DNA of 64,000 nt. Source: Ashinkailepas kermadecensis. Taxonomy: Eukaryota; Arthropoda; Thecostraca; Neolepadidae. The position numbers and the translations under genes are program-made. The stretch is taken from contig JAOTOM010004841.1 of NCBI GenBank assembly GCA_034440615.1, positions 36,001-100,000 on the forward strand. The letters are read 5' to 3'. Under the pieces are notes generated by a model. That model was not told where the DNA came from and ran no database searches. It saw only the letters and a program-made list of their open reading frames with translations. This document shows, piece by piece, positions 30,121 through 41,750 of this stretch (position 1 is the stretch's first letter; every line of letters starts with the position of its first letter).

Positions 30121-33100
30121 GTTACACACATCAGTTCCTAACAAGTGTCAGCAATACATTTCCTTCATGTGCTTTAAATATGATTCAAGAAAGCACTGTC
30201 ATGGATTTTAAACTTGCAAAAAGAGTGGGCCGCCTGGTATTTTGAGTGCTATTTGAGTGAATTTGCTGTCTTGTTAGTGAACTGACCACTTATTGAGATA
30301 TAAGTACTTTAACTTTGCCTGCTTCCATCATGAAAATTTGTAATTTTCCAATACATCAGAAATCATCAGAATAACTTCTTGTCCACAAACCGGTGTATGC
30401 ATTTCTATGAATTTCTCATATTTATTAACACAAATGATGTAGATCTGATCTGCAAATTTATAACTTAGAAAATGTTATCAGCACAGGATTCCATTCCTGA
30501 AAATATAGTACTTTCAACATGTTATTGTTCTTTATGAAGCAATAAGTGCAATGCTCTCATGCAGCATGCAGATGGAGGTTCATCACGTGCACCAGGTAGC
30601 ACAAAAAGAGATTTTATTGCAGTCTAAGGTAACCACAAGACAGGTTTTACACCCATTTTACCTCCACGAATCATTCAAAGGAGCTAGGTTTTGCCTAGTT
30701 GCGTTAGGCTAGGCTTTTGTTGTAAGTTAGTAAATTAAAAAGTCTTCAAAAACGGTTCAAGCTAGATTAGGCTATGTTAGACTTTTTAAGTTGAAAATGT
30801 TTGAGAACAAATGTTTTTTTTTTTTTGGGGGGGAGGGAAATTGGGCATAAAAATAATCATTTCTTGCATGGAAGTCTAGGCTAGGTTAGGTTAGGTTATG
30901 TTACATGTTTTTTTATCTGAACATTATTTTTCATCCTATATTATTCAAATCAAAGCCCCCTTTTCCATGTTATATTCCTCACAATTGAAAAGTGTGCATC
31001 TGCAGAGGAAATGAGCGGTTACATCATGTTCAGCACATTAACAAACACTGCATTAAAAAAGAAATTCAAAGAAGTCAGAAAGTACCATGAGCTGAAAAAT
31101 TACCCAAAAAGCCAGGTATTATCACAGTTTAAGGTAACCACACGACAAGTTTTACACACATTTTACCTCCATGAAGCATACAACCCCTTTGTACAACCCC
31201 TTAGGTTTGTCAGGTTAGGTTAGGCTTTTGTTGTAAGTTATAAAAAGAATCATTTGTTGGTAAATGATTTTTGTTAATTATTTTCTCTAGGAAAAAATAA
31301 TAAACGGTTCAGGCTAGCTTAGGTTAGGTTTTTTTCAGCTTAAAATATTTGAGAAAATTCCTCAAACATTTAAATTAAAAAACAATTAATTTCTTGTATG
31401 GGAAGTTGAACTATGTTAGGTAAGGTTATCATACATCTTGAACATTATTTGCATGCTATATTTCCTTACTCCACACCCTTTTTTGTGCTATTTTTTACTC
31501 CCAATTGAAAGGCATGCATTTGCAGAAGAAAGGATATTAAATTTGTGCTTTTATGTGTTTTATTAATATTTTTATATTTAAATTTCCAATGCAATGTTTA
31601 TGAATGTCACTAAGCTGATGGCACTACTCAGTTTCTGTGCAAATGCTTGTGGTTGTGAGCAGGTTGTGAGCAAAATAACATTAAAAATGGGCTTGGAGTT
31701 AGTAACATAGCAATTAAAAGAAATACATTACAAATTCAATATAACCTAAAGTAACCTAGCCTAACCTGACCTTGGAGAAAACAACTACAAAAAACAAGAT
31801 TGGAAAAATATATAGCAATTTATTTTCTTGAAATTTTGCAAATGAAAAAACCTAACCCAACCTAATCTAACCAGAATTATTGTGCTTTAAGGTGGTAACT
31901 AGGCAAGTTATTACACATTTGCCTCCATAAAGCAAACAAATGGGCTATGTTTGGTGATGTTAGATTAGTTTAAGTGTTTAAGTTCGACATTTTTTGCAAA
32001 AATTATTCCAAAATTTGAAAGAAATATATCTTTTTTTCTTTAAAAGCAGCTTATCTTAGATTAAGTTAAGATGGGTTACATTTTTCAATTGTAAAAAAAA
32101 ATACATTGCTTGGAATTTTTACAACTTGATGTTTTGGTTGTTTTTCTCCAAGGCGAGGTTAAGCTAGGTTAGGTTAGGTTATGTTGCATTTTTTTATTTA
32201 AAAAAAAAAATACTTTACCCTATGTCACCCAATTCAAAGCTTTTTGTTGGTGTTATTTTTCTCACAACCTGAAATGTAGGCATTTGTATAGAAAATGAGT
32301 GGTCCCATCATCTGAGTCACATTCATATAAACATTGCATTGAAATGATTTCATTCCACGAATTCATAAAACACCTTAAAACACAAATTTACCAAAATGAG
32401 CAGTAACATCATGTTCATCACATTCCTAAACATTGCATGGAAAAAAAATTACTCAGAAATTACCTTAAGCTGTAAATTTACCAAAAGGTGTGCCAACCCC
32501 TGGACGGAAATGCAACACTAGGTGCCCCAATCCTGGGCAGAAAGGGTACTAAGAGCAGTGGAATGAAAATATGAATAAAAGTTAACTAAAAACAGCTCTT
32601 CTTGAAGACAAACGTGATAGTTATGTGATATTAACATGGAAACCCTGAGCACAAATCAGAAAAAGCATGGACTGGACTTTTTCAAGCTTACCTGCCAACT
32701 TCTTCAACTACTGTTCCTTTGGGAATTAAATATCAGCAAGCTATTTATTCACTATTTAAAATCACACCAATCCGCAGATACATCAGAATGTGCGAAGTAC
32801 AAAAACGAATCAGTACGACGTCACATGAGATTGGCCTCCGGATTAAACACTGCGCGCAATTGTACCACAAATGTCTTACCTCCGTCACATTTGTCACCGC
32901 AACCTCAAATTTAGACTTTAGGCGCTGGAATTTCTGTCACTGGAATTTTTTCTTTGGATGTTACGATTTTGGATGTTCTGAGGAACGCCCATCACGATTT
33001 GTGACATTTAATACGCGCTAATGTCTATCGATACAAATCGACACCCCTGCTTTGGAGAAAAAAATAATAACAAAAATTAAGCAATATATATTCTGAAAAT

Positions 33101-33715
33101 TTTCTAAATTGAACAACCGAACCCAACTTACCCGAACCTAACGTCAGCTGCTTTTAAAGAAAAATTTCCGATTTTATTTAATTTTTTTAAATGATTGAAC
33201 AATTTTTCCAAGGTAAACAACTAAACTAGCCTAACCTAGCCAAATCGGTATTATTGTGCTTTAAGGTGGTAACAAGACAAGTTTGTACACACATTTGCCT
33301 CCATATAGCAAGCAAATGGGTTAGGTCTGGTTAAGTTAGGTTAGTTGAGGTTTTTGCAAATTGGAAAACATTTTTTTTTAAATTCCAAAATAGTTTCCCC
33401 CAAAAATTGCAAATTATTTGGTAACCTTGCGGTCTTTTTCCTTTAAAACAAAAAAAATATGCAGAATACCATGTTTATGAAGGTGACTAAGATGATTGGA
33501 CCCACTTATTTTCTGTGCTTACTTTTCAGGTTGTGAGCAGAATAATGCCAAAAAGGCTTTGAGTTCGGTAACATAGCATAAACATAAATGTTTTTTAATG
33601 CAACAAAACCTAACCTAACCTACCCTAACCTATCTTTTGAGAACACAAAATTAATCCAAATTAAAATATCACTTAATTTATTTTCTGAAAATTCTCAACC
33701 TTAAGGACTGGATTG
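30121..33715. repeat. TTAGG-rich modular repeat region, copy A
   Basis: It is a mosaic of modules repeated here and at 39.6-44.9 kb. One module is ACAAGACAAGTTTTTACACA with CATTTGCCTCCAT. Another is the TTAGG run itself, for example 30880-30900 and 32160-32180. A third is GTCCCATCATCT next to AAACATTGCATT. Matches: 30122-30530 with 41761-42170, 32050-33045 with 42182-43165, and 33050-33710 with 43749-44425. A right end CAAATCGACACCCCTG closes at 33049. No coding capacity is seen. Confidence 0.8.
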
Positions 33716-35262
33716 TATGCAAGTTTGACAATGACAATTGGTTTTTGTGCACACCATTTTGAATTTTGTAGCAAAAGGTGGAGAGTCAGTCCACTATCCA
33801 ACCCAAATCTGTTATTTTTCATTACAAAATGTGCTGGTTAACATCAACTACATTTTCTATGTACTAGCATAGTGTTTTCCCTTCTTTTTTCCTTCAACTT
33901 TTTATCAGCATAAAAATAGCATATGTTATTGGGGAGGCCCAAATCAACATTGGGGGGGCTAAGATCAACATTGGCGGGGCCCTGGCACCCACAAAAGGAT
34001 ACAAATCGACGCCCCTGCCATCTAGACATTAGGTATGTCCCCATCCTAGCCCCCGCCTTCAGCGCCTAAAATATCATATAACGTAAAATTCCCTTTACGT
34101 AAACGTCCACATGACTGCACCTTGATCGCATACACCCGCTTTTATAGTCAGACATGTAACGTACTCGCTTCAAAGGTGGCGCAATGACCTCGGTGGTACG
34201 GTACGCCTAAAAATCACTCCCCACCCACATGTGCAGTGAAATTGAAACTTGCCTGATGCTTCCAAGTTCTGCAATATACGAATAAAACCTGTGACGTCAT
34301 CAAGGTTTGAATGCGAACTTTGGTATACCTTTTAAAATAATGGTATTTTTTGCGGCGTTTAATAATGGTGTTTTTGCGGCGTACGAGACATTGGTCTTGT
34401 CAAGGGCTATTTCTTGTATAGCATTGGTCTTGTATGACTGTAAGGTTTGCTTAAAAGTCATGTGAGCCACAGCTTTCTTTTTTATTCTTTTAGGAATACC
34501 AATTATAATGCAGTGGCCATGCAGCTTCTTGCTGACTTTTCTCTGTCATGGTATCATAAGCTGGCAGATTTGTCCACACATGGCTCTCGTTTTTCCCCAT
34601 ATCAATATTTAATGCATGCATTGTCATTGGGCATGTAGGTAGGTACCTAGGTAAATATCAAGCTGATGGTGTGATAGGTGGGCTGCTGAAGATAATTATA
34701 GTTTGCATATCCACAATCTCAATGATGATTGTCATTGTTCTTCACTGGACAATGCAATTTGACAATGACTGGAAATTAAGAATGGATTTTTGTCCTGTTT
34801 AAGCTCACATGCATGTGGTTTTGCCATTGGTGGCGTGTACAAACATCAGTATGACAATCCAATTGTTGTTTTGTGGCTTAACATTTTTTAAAAAGACAAT
34901 CTGGTTTAAAATGCATCATCAAATCTTAACATTGTACGCTGTAAGTTTTCCTTCCACAGTGGAGGGAAATCTAGCTATTTTGTTTTTTTTGCACATAATT
35001 TTGAATTGTGTAGCAAAAGTTGGATACTCAGTCCACTATCTAATCCAAATCTGTTCTTTTTCAGTACAAAATGTGCTGGTTAACATCAACTAAGTTTTCT
35101 ATGTATCCTAACACAGTGTTTTTCTTCTTTTTTTTCCTTTAGCTTTTTATCAGCATAAAAATAGCATGGGTTATTGGGGGCCCAAATCAACATTGGGGGC
35201 CAAGATCAGCATTGGGGGGGGCCATGGCCCCGCAAAAGGATACAAATCGACGCCCCTGCCTG
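33716..35262. repeat. CAGGGG-repeat right ends, two copies
   Basis: Two segments end in CAAATCGACGCCCCTG, at 34020 and 35262. Before each lies the same chain: GGTGGAGAGTCAGTCCACTA, ACAAAATGTGCTGGTTAACA, TTTATCAGCATAAAAATAGC, and GGGGGCCAAGATC. The module upstream of the second one (from 34220, GAAATTGAAACTTGCCTGATG) recurs at 44955 and 46336. Confidence 0.85.
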
Positions 35263-36017
35263 CATGATTAGAGCTTCCCAGCTTCCATACCTTCTCAAAG
35301 TCATTTACAAAACGGTACAGCACAGCGAAAACCATGGGCGTGACGGCGTGGAATTTGAAGCTTTTGCATTATGTATGCACTGCCATTGTTGCATTGTTGC
35401 ATTGTCACTTATGCATTGCTGTTCAATGCTTGTTCTTGCCATGAATTTATTCGCTGAGGATATATTTTAGCTCGTGAGACAGTTGCCTTGCAGCCTGCAC
35501 CAAATGTTATAAGAATAAACAAATTCCTAAGATGGCGCTCAGAAAACCAATTCAATCCACTTCTCGTTGTCACCTTTGCGAAATTGTCGTCCTAGGACTG
35601 AGAAATGATCGTTCAAGCTTTGCTTATGACATCAAGCTGGTGGGAATAAATAACAGTAGTGATGAATCTAGCTATATTCAGTTAGACTTGGAGGACTTAA
35701 AAGTGGGTTGATCAATGGCGGATATCTGTAAGATATGCTTAGCACCAGCCCCGCCAACTCACTGCAATCTAGAGGCCAGTGGGAAGATTCTTCTGGGTGA
35801 GAAAGCATTGAGACGTTGGTTTGTTTTGGCACTTAAGTATTTATCCAAATATTACTTATTTATACCCTGGTATGGCCCAGTTTTCAGCGAAAATGATCAG
35901 TGCTATTGCGTTTTGAGTAAATGATGCACCATGCCAAGAACAAATAAAACACCAATATGAAATCATGTTCCCCATTCTCGAACTTCGAACTGGAAGAATT
36001 TCGTGGCGACACCACTG
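35263..36017. repeat. Duplicated 3' part of the giant element, copy 2
   Basis: It matches 26405 onward and ends at 36017 with the same terminus as the giant element (GGAAGAATTTCGTGGCGACACCACTG against GACGCCACTG). It lacks the minisatellite found between about 27130 and 27215 in copy 1. Its left edge abuts a CAGGGG-repeat right end, so its own 5' half has been lost or replaced. Confidence 0.75.
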
Positions 36018-37480
36018 CCTGCAACCCCAAACTGATCTTGCAAGGGCTAAGGCATGAATATTGTTTCGGATACCGCAAAACGTGACCGATCCTGGCGAGT
36101 AGACTTTTTAAAACAATGCCAATATCTGGTGACCTGACATGTCGGGCACCTGCAATATTCAGGGTGTGCGCCAAATTGATGTACCTGCGACCAGCTGTGC
36201 ACAAATTGAGCAAAATCGTTCCACCCGTGTTTGGGTATACCCGAAGAGTACCTTGGGGGTGAGGCAGCCGGCTCGACCACCTCGCCTCGTAATTCAAGGG
36301 CTCAATACGCATGGGTGCTATTAACCCTCCCCGTCTTTCCGGTTATATCCTCAGACACCGTCTCGGGGGAGGGGGGTGATACAAACCCTCCTCTAATATC
36401 CAAACTAAGTGTGGCACGAAAACGAAAGAGGTGTCATCGGAAAGCGCTCGACGAGTAAGGCCAGAATTCCCCCAAATTCCCCCAAAAGTAGCAAAGTGGT
36501 CAAAGTGGTCGGCTCTTGGTGCACCATTTTTTTGTGACTTAGCGGAGATGCCGTTTTCCACCTCCAGCTCTTCACCCCGGACAGAAAGTCTTGATAACAC
36601 GCCAAGACACGAGACACGCCATTGAGGGCATGACGATCGTGACGCACGCAGATCATGTCAGGTCGATAGAGCAGACAGTGGTGGAGTTCGCACTCTGACA
36701 AAACTCTATAAATCGCAGCCTGGCTGCTCAATGGGGACGTTCGCGTCAGACAGCGCGCCGCACGTGCCCGCTTGATATTCGGATTACTTCCTGAGACGCT
36801 ACTGGGCACGACTTCATTTGGAGCGTAGACTTGACTTTGAAAGCTACAAAATGCACGTCCAACCGGGGAATGATGCAGTCCTGGTATGCTCTGGTGGCTT
36901 CTAATATCTCGTCCATCTTGATGGCCGCGAAATCTAACGGTTCCTGAGCATACTTACGAGCAGTTGAATTTTGCTCGGCTTATTTCCGGACGTGCTTCTG
37001 ACGGTGGCGCACTCAAATGGGTGATCAATGGTATCCATTTATCTGTATCTCCCTGCGAAGATAAGGCGAGCCTCGTATTCCACCATGACCCAAACGGCAG
37101 TGTGGTTATCTTCACCTACGTAACACAAACTTTAAGGAAGAACGATATCACGTGTGTGTCTCACTCCTCGATAAGAAAAATGGCGTATGGGGTTGAGTTA
37201 TGTGGATTGTTTAATGTCTGCATATATGTTAACTACCCAGGTGCCTTTCCAGGCAATTCATATGAATCCATCCCCTAAGTTTAAGAGCTAAGATAACCAC
37301 AGATCACTATACCCAACTCTTAAATAGATAAACAAAATACGCTCCATGCTCATGAAAATAATACATTTTCAGATTGCGAAGACATTGTGAATTCAGAATT
37401 TGTAAATCGAATGCCAATTAAATGCATGCTTAATGTACGTGGGTATCAAATTAAAGGAACTGAGACATTTAGGGGAAGCC
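36018..37480. other. Unclassified; one open minus frame of 142 codons
   Basis: The minus frame 36312-35884 is open for 142 codons and contains a fairly ordinary stretch (RYINLAHTLNIAGARHVRSP), but half of it lies in the duplicated element end and I recognise no family. A plus frame at 36964-37278 is equally anonymous. No gene is called. Confidence 0.25.
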
Positions 37481-39052
37481 GGGGTAGCGCCGCCTTCTGG
37501 GTAATATCGGCCAGCTCTCTCCGGAGCAGAATTTAACCAGAGGAAGCTTATCTAACTCGCTTTCCTTTCAAGGTCACACGCGAGACGCACATAAAAGGTG
37601 AACTTCTGGATAGAACTGGTTTTCTATGAAAACATTGCACTATCCTTTTCTTCTTCTTTTTGTTTGGTATGCTGTTATAAGAATGTTTATCATTCTTATG
37701 TTGTCTTATGTTTTCTATTCTTATGTCCTATTCTTATGTTTATCGACCATGTTTATCAATGTCGGTGTGCTTAAAGAAAGCCTGAACACGAAGTCAAACG
37801 TGTTATCAGCATCATCATAGAGCCTTATATAATTAAGAACAAGCAAAGTTTTGGCGCCAATATGCCCGCTACAAAATATTTCCATTGTCAGGGACTATTC
37901 TACGCAATCGGGATGTCGCAGCCCACCCTGGCGGTGATACCCCACAGCAGGGACTCGAAATAGAGGAAGGGACAGTTGGGCATGTGCCCCGCTCCTCCTC
38001 CCATGGAAAGGTGGCGCCCATTCAATCGGGAAAAGGCGCCCCTCCGGGGAGACCCCAATGGCCACCTACCCCACCCACTTAGTGGATTTTTTTGCTTGCC
38101 AAACACGCCCCTCTCAGAGGAATAGGTGCCCTCTTGAGAGGAAGAGCACCTTCTGAGAGAAAACGTTGCTCACCAGTTGACCCACCCATCCTTCCAAGCT
38201 CAATTAATGTTCAGCCGAAAGCGCTCCTCCAAGGACTTTCACAGTAGCTACCATCCGAGGAAATGGTTCTCCTCAAAACGATTATTGCATGTCCTGTGTC
38301 ATTATCGGTGTGAACAATTACCCCAAATTCAATTTTCCTCGCTCAATACAGTAAAAAAGCGGATATTGATAGAACTTGAGGTCAGGAAACTTAACCTTGA
38401 TTAAAATCTTGAGAGCAAAGTTGTTCGCCTAGATAAAAGAACAGCATGGTACGCGACCAGTGTTGATATCTTGCAACTACTTGAAATGACGGTACCTTGA
38501 ATATTTTTTAACATTGCTCTCTTTGATCCGTCGCAGGTCAATTACCTCTGACTATCTATACCTGAATTTTTTCCAAGCTTTGCAGCACAGATGCCTAAGA
38601 GAGGGTACATATATTTCGTCTCTGTCTATTCACTCCGCCGCCATCCCGAAAAGGCCCTGAGGAGGTGAGGCTCAGGGAGACCACCCCCGGTCTGGAGACA
38701 GTTAATGCATTGTCACAATCCATTCGTCAACTGGGGCGTCAATAAGACCGCAATGGCTGTCTCCACTTCCTCTTAAACGTTAATTGGAACCCCCCCAAAT
38801 TTCATAACCCACCCATTCCTTCATTTCCCAAAAAATTTCAAATGGTAAAAAAAACTCCGGAAAATGCAGGAGCGGGTTTACCACGCCGGCGGTCTTACCC
38901 CTTAAAACCCAATTTCCCTACCAAAAAAACCGATAGAGCATAATATATTATTACCCAAATAATTCGTTTTTTTGAAAAACGTAAAAAGTCAAGGAACCAC
39001 ACCCGTCACAGCGTTTATATACCCTATATAGTTTTAGAAAAAAAACAGAAGG
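37481..39052. other. Unclassified, probably repeat-derived
   Basis: Mixed sequence. Short GC-rich patches at 37490-37560, 37900-38100 and 38640-38790 look like element remnants, but no termini or domains are recognisable. Confidence 0.3.
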
Positions 39053-39056
39053 TTAA

Positions 39057-39540
39057 CACGCGCCCTGGAGGGCCTCTGAAAATTACGCGCAATGGAGGGG
39101 GCGGAATCCGCTCCACCCCTCTCCCCCTCTAAGATTTAGGCTCCTACAAGGTCAAATGAGGTCACATTTTTCAAAATTTTCGTGTTTTGCGTGGCTTGGC
39201 TTGCCATTGTTATGGATCGCTGTGATTGTGTTTAAATGCTCGAAAATAGGCATCAATGATGTTTTGGACATTACTAATGATGCCATACAGATGCTAGACC
39301 CGACATTTGACCTCAGGTCACCTATATAGCAGCACTTTATCTGGTTAGTTACCTGTTCCAGTTACCGGAACCGGGCCGCCCGCCCGACTGCTCCGTCGGG
39401 CAGCTCGGCGCAATCGGCTTCGCGAAAAAAGGAGTGAAGTACATGAATAAAGTATGGAACGCAATAACAAACAGTAGTGCATTTATGACAACATTCCAGC
39501 TGCCCAAGTTTGGTTCCATTAACCTGTCATGAACTTGACC
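39057..39540. mobile_element. TTAA MITE, right-truncated copy
   Basis: It begins at TTAA (39053-39056) followed by CACGCGCCCTGGAGGGCC. It matches the copies at 57537 and 61676, including the TGACCTCAGGTCACC block and the GC-rich GGGCCGCCCGCCCGACTG block near 39375. The right terminus is missing; similarity ends around 39540. Confidence 0.85.
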
Positions 39541-41186
39541 TGACCTGACTCTGACACACAAACGATATCCGACGTGTATTTATCCGGCGTTTTCGCAAGG
39601 TCAGCCAACATGTTGCATCTCAGCCACTGCCGGCGCTCATATACTCCTTACTTTTCAGTTGGCGAGCAAAATAATAGCAAAAAGTAGGGCTTCAAGTGGG
39701 GTAAGATATAATGAAGAATAAAGCTAAGCTTCAGAAAAAAACAAAGTTAACCTAGTCTAAGCTTTTGCTTAAAAAAACATTAAAATTAAAAGGGTATTAT
39801 TGCTGCTTAAGGTATCTGCAAGATAAGCTTTCCACACATTTTCCCTCCATGAGGCAAACAAAGGGTTAGGTTTGGTTAGATTAGGTTGGGTTAAACTTTT
39901 TCCATTAGACCAGACATAGCATTTCAGGAAAAAAAATATGTACAAACACGTCTCTGAACACGATGAAGATGATGGAACCATTCGCTCTTGTGGAACTTTG
40001 TCCAAATTTTGATATTCTTCATAATTTTTTCCTTTTTTTAAACAAGTTTTTTGAAGATTAAAATGAACATTCTATCAACTTGCGTGCTTGCAAATTGCAC
40101 AGAAAACAGGAAAATTTGTGATATTTTTCATTTATAAAAACGTGTTTTTCTTCAAAAGCAGTTTGTGGTAGGTTAGGTTAGGTTAGGTTAAGATAGACTT
40201 TTTCTTAGGTTGAAAATTTTAAGACAACAAATTGTTTGAAATTTGTCAAATTGTATTTTTTGCTTCTCTAAAGGGGAGCTTAGGCTTGGATAAGCTAAGC
40301 TGTCACATTTTTATTTTTGAAACATAACGTTTTATGCTGTTACCTAATTCAAAGCCCTTTTTCTAGTGTTATTTTACTCATAAACTAAAAAGTAAGCATT
40401 TGCACAGAAAATGAGAGGTCCCATCATCTTAGTCATATTCATAAACATTGCATTCGAAGGATAACTTCCAAGAATTCTTAAAACACCTTAAAGCACAACC
40501 TTGCCAGCAAAATATGTGACTCATTCATCCTGTGAACAACCTAAATGATAACAGTATTGTTGTTAAAACCACCTGCTGTACAAAAGATGTGAACCCTGTC
40601 CTGGCAGAGGCTTAGGCAACCATAAGCATAGGTTTCTGAATATATATATATTATATTTTTTTTTGGTGGGGGGGGTGGGGTGGACGCACAATACACAAAG
40701 GTAAAAACAATGTTGCTTTTTCTGGCATTATTAATACAAGAATTAGAACCTGTTTTCTTCAAAAGCAGTTTGCGGTAGCTTAGGTTGGTTTAAGTCAGGC
40801 TTAAAAAAATCTTCAAAAACAGCTAGGTTAGGTTCAGTTAGCTTAGTTTAGGTGTTTTTAATTTAACAAATTTCGAGAGAAAAAAATGGTCATAATTTTG
40901 TATTCATTAAAAACGTTGTCTTGCATGGAAGGTTAGGCTATGTTAGGATATGTTGCATTTTTTCCTGATTTTGAACATTACCTTTTCATGCTATATTACC
41001 CAACTCCAAGCCCCTTCATGGGTGTTATTTTGCCTCCAAACTGAAAAGTATGCATTTGTAGAGGAAATGAGTTATCACATCACAATCTTGTTAAGCACAT
41101 TCATGAACATTGCATTATAAAAAGAAATTCCAAGAAATCGAAAATTACCTTGAGCTACAAATTCACCTAGGTACCTATCTAGGTAC
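39541..41186. repeat. TTAGG-rich modular repeats, copy B start
   Basis: Same module family as 30.1-33.7 kb, with TTAGG runs at about 40168-40190 and 40825-40850. It also holds a T/G-rich patch at 40655-40685 followed by an open but meaningless minus frame. No gene. Confidence 0.7.
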
Positions 41187-41750
41187 CAGGGGTGTCGATT
41201 TTTGAAAAACATTGGGGGGGCCGAAGTGCCAACGCACTAGACCCCCCCCAAAAAAAAAACTCGTCGGATTTAGCCCACTATATTTTCGGATCTCAGAAAT
41301 TCCGATTTTTATTCGACGATGTGTATGTTTATGTTTATTCAGCATCCTCACCAACGGGGAAAATCGTCCAATAACTGGTGAAGTCACATAATTAAAAGAG
41401 CAGTGCTCAGTACATGTCAACATAACAACTCTGAGTAATAGCATGCGACTGCCGTGCCATATAGTGGGCTCGGATCTATCGTCACCGTCACCGTCACCGT
41501 TACCCTCCTCCTCACTCCACACACCAACAAACACACACCGGCTTAAATAAAAATACTTCAGCGATCAGATGCAGGCTAAAACACACCGGCATTGATGGAG
41601 CATCAGAGCACAGCAGACCTGAATAGTAATGACGGTGGGTGAAAGTATTTCATTGGTGCCTGACATTAGGGAGGGGAACTTTTCCCTTTAATACGCCACT
41701 GCGGCTGCTCAACGTGTTTTTTTCCGCAGATTGCACGATCGAGAGTAGAT
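41187..41750. repeat. CAGGGGTGTCGATTT repeat, left end, copy B (no SINE)
   Basis: Paralogue of 27719-28420. The site that holds the SINE in copy A is empty here (CAACATAACAACTCT once, 41418-41432). Confidence 0.85.
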
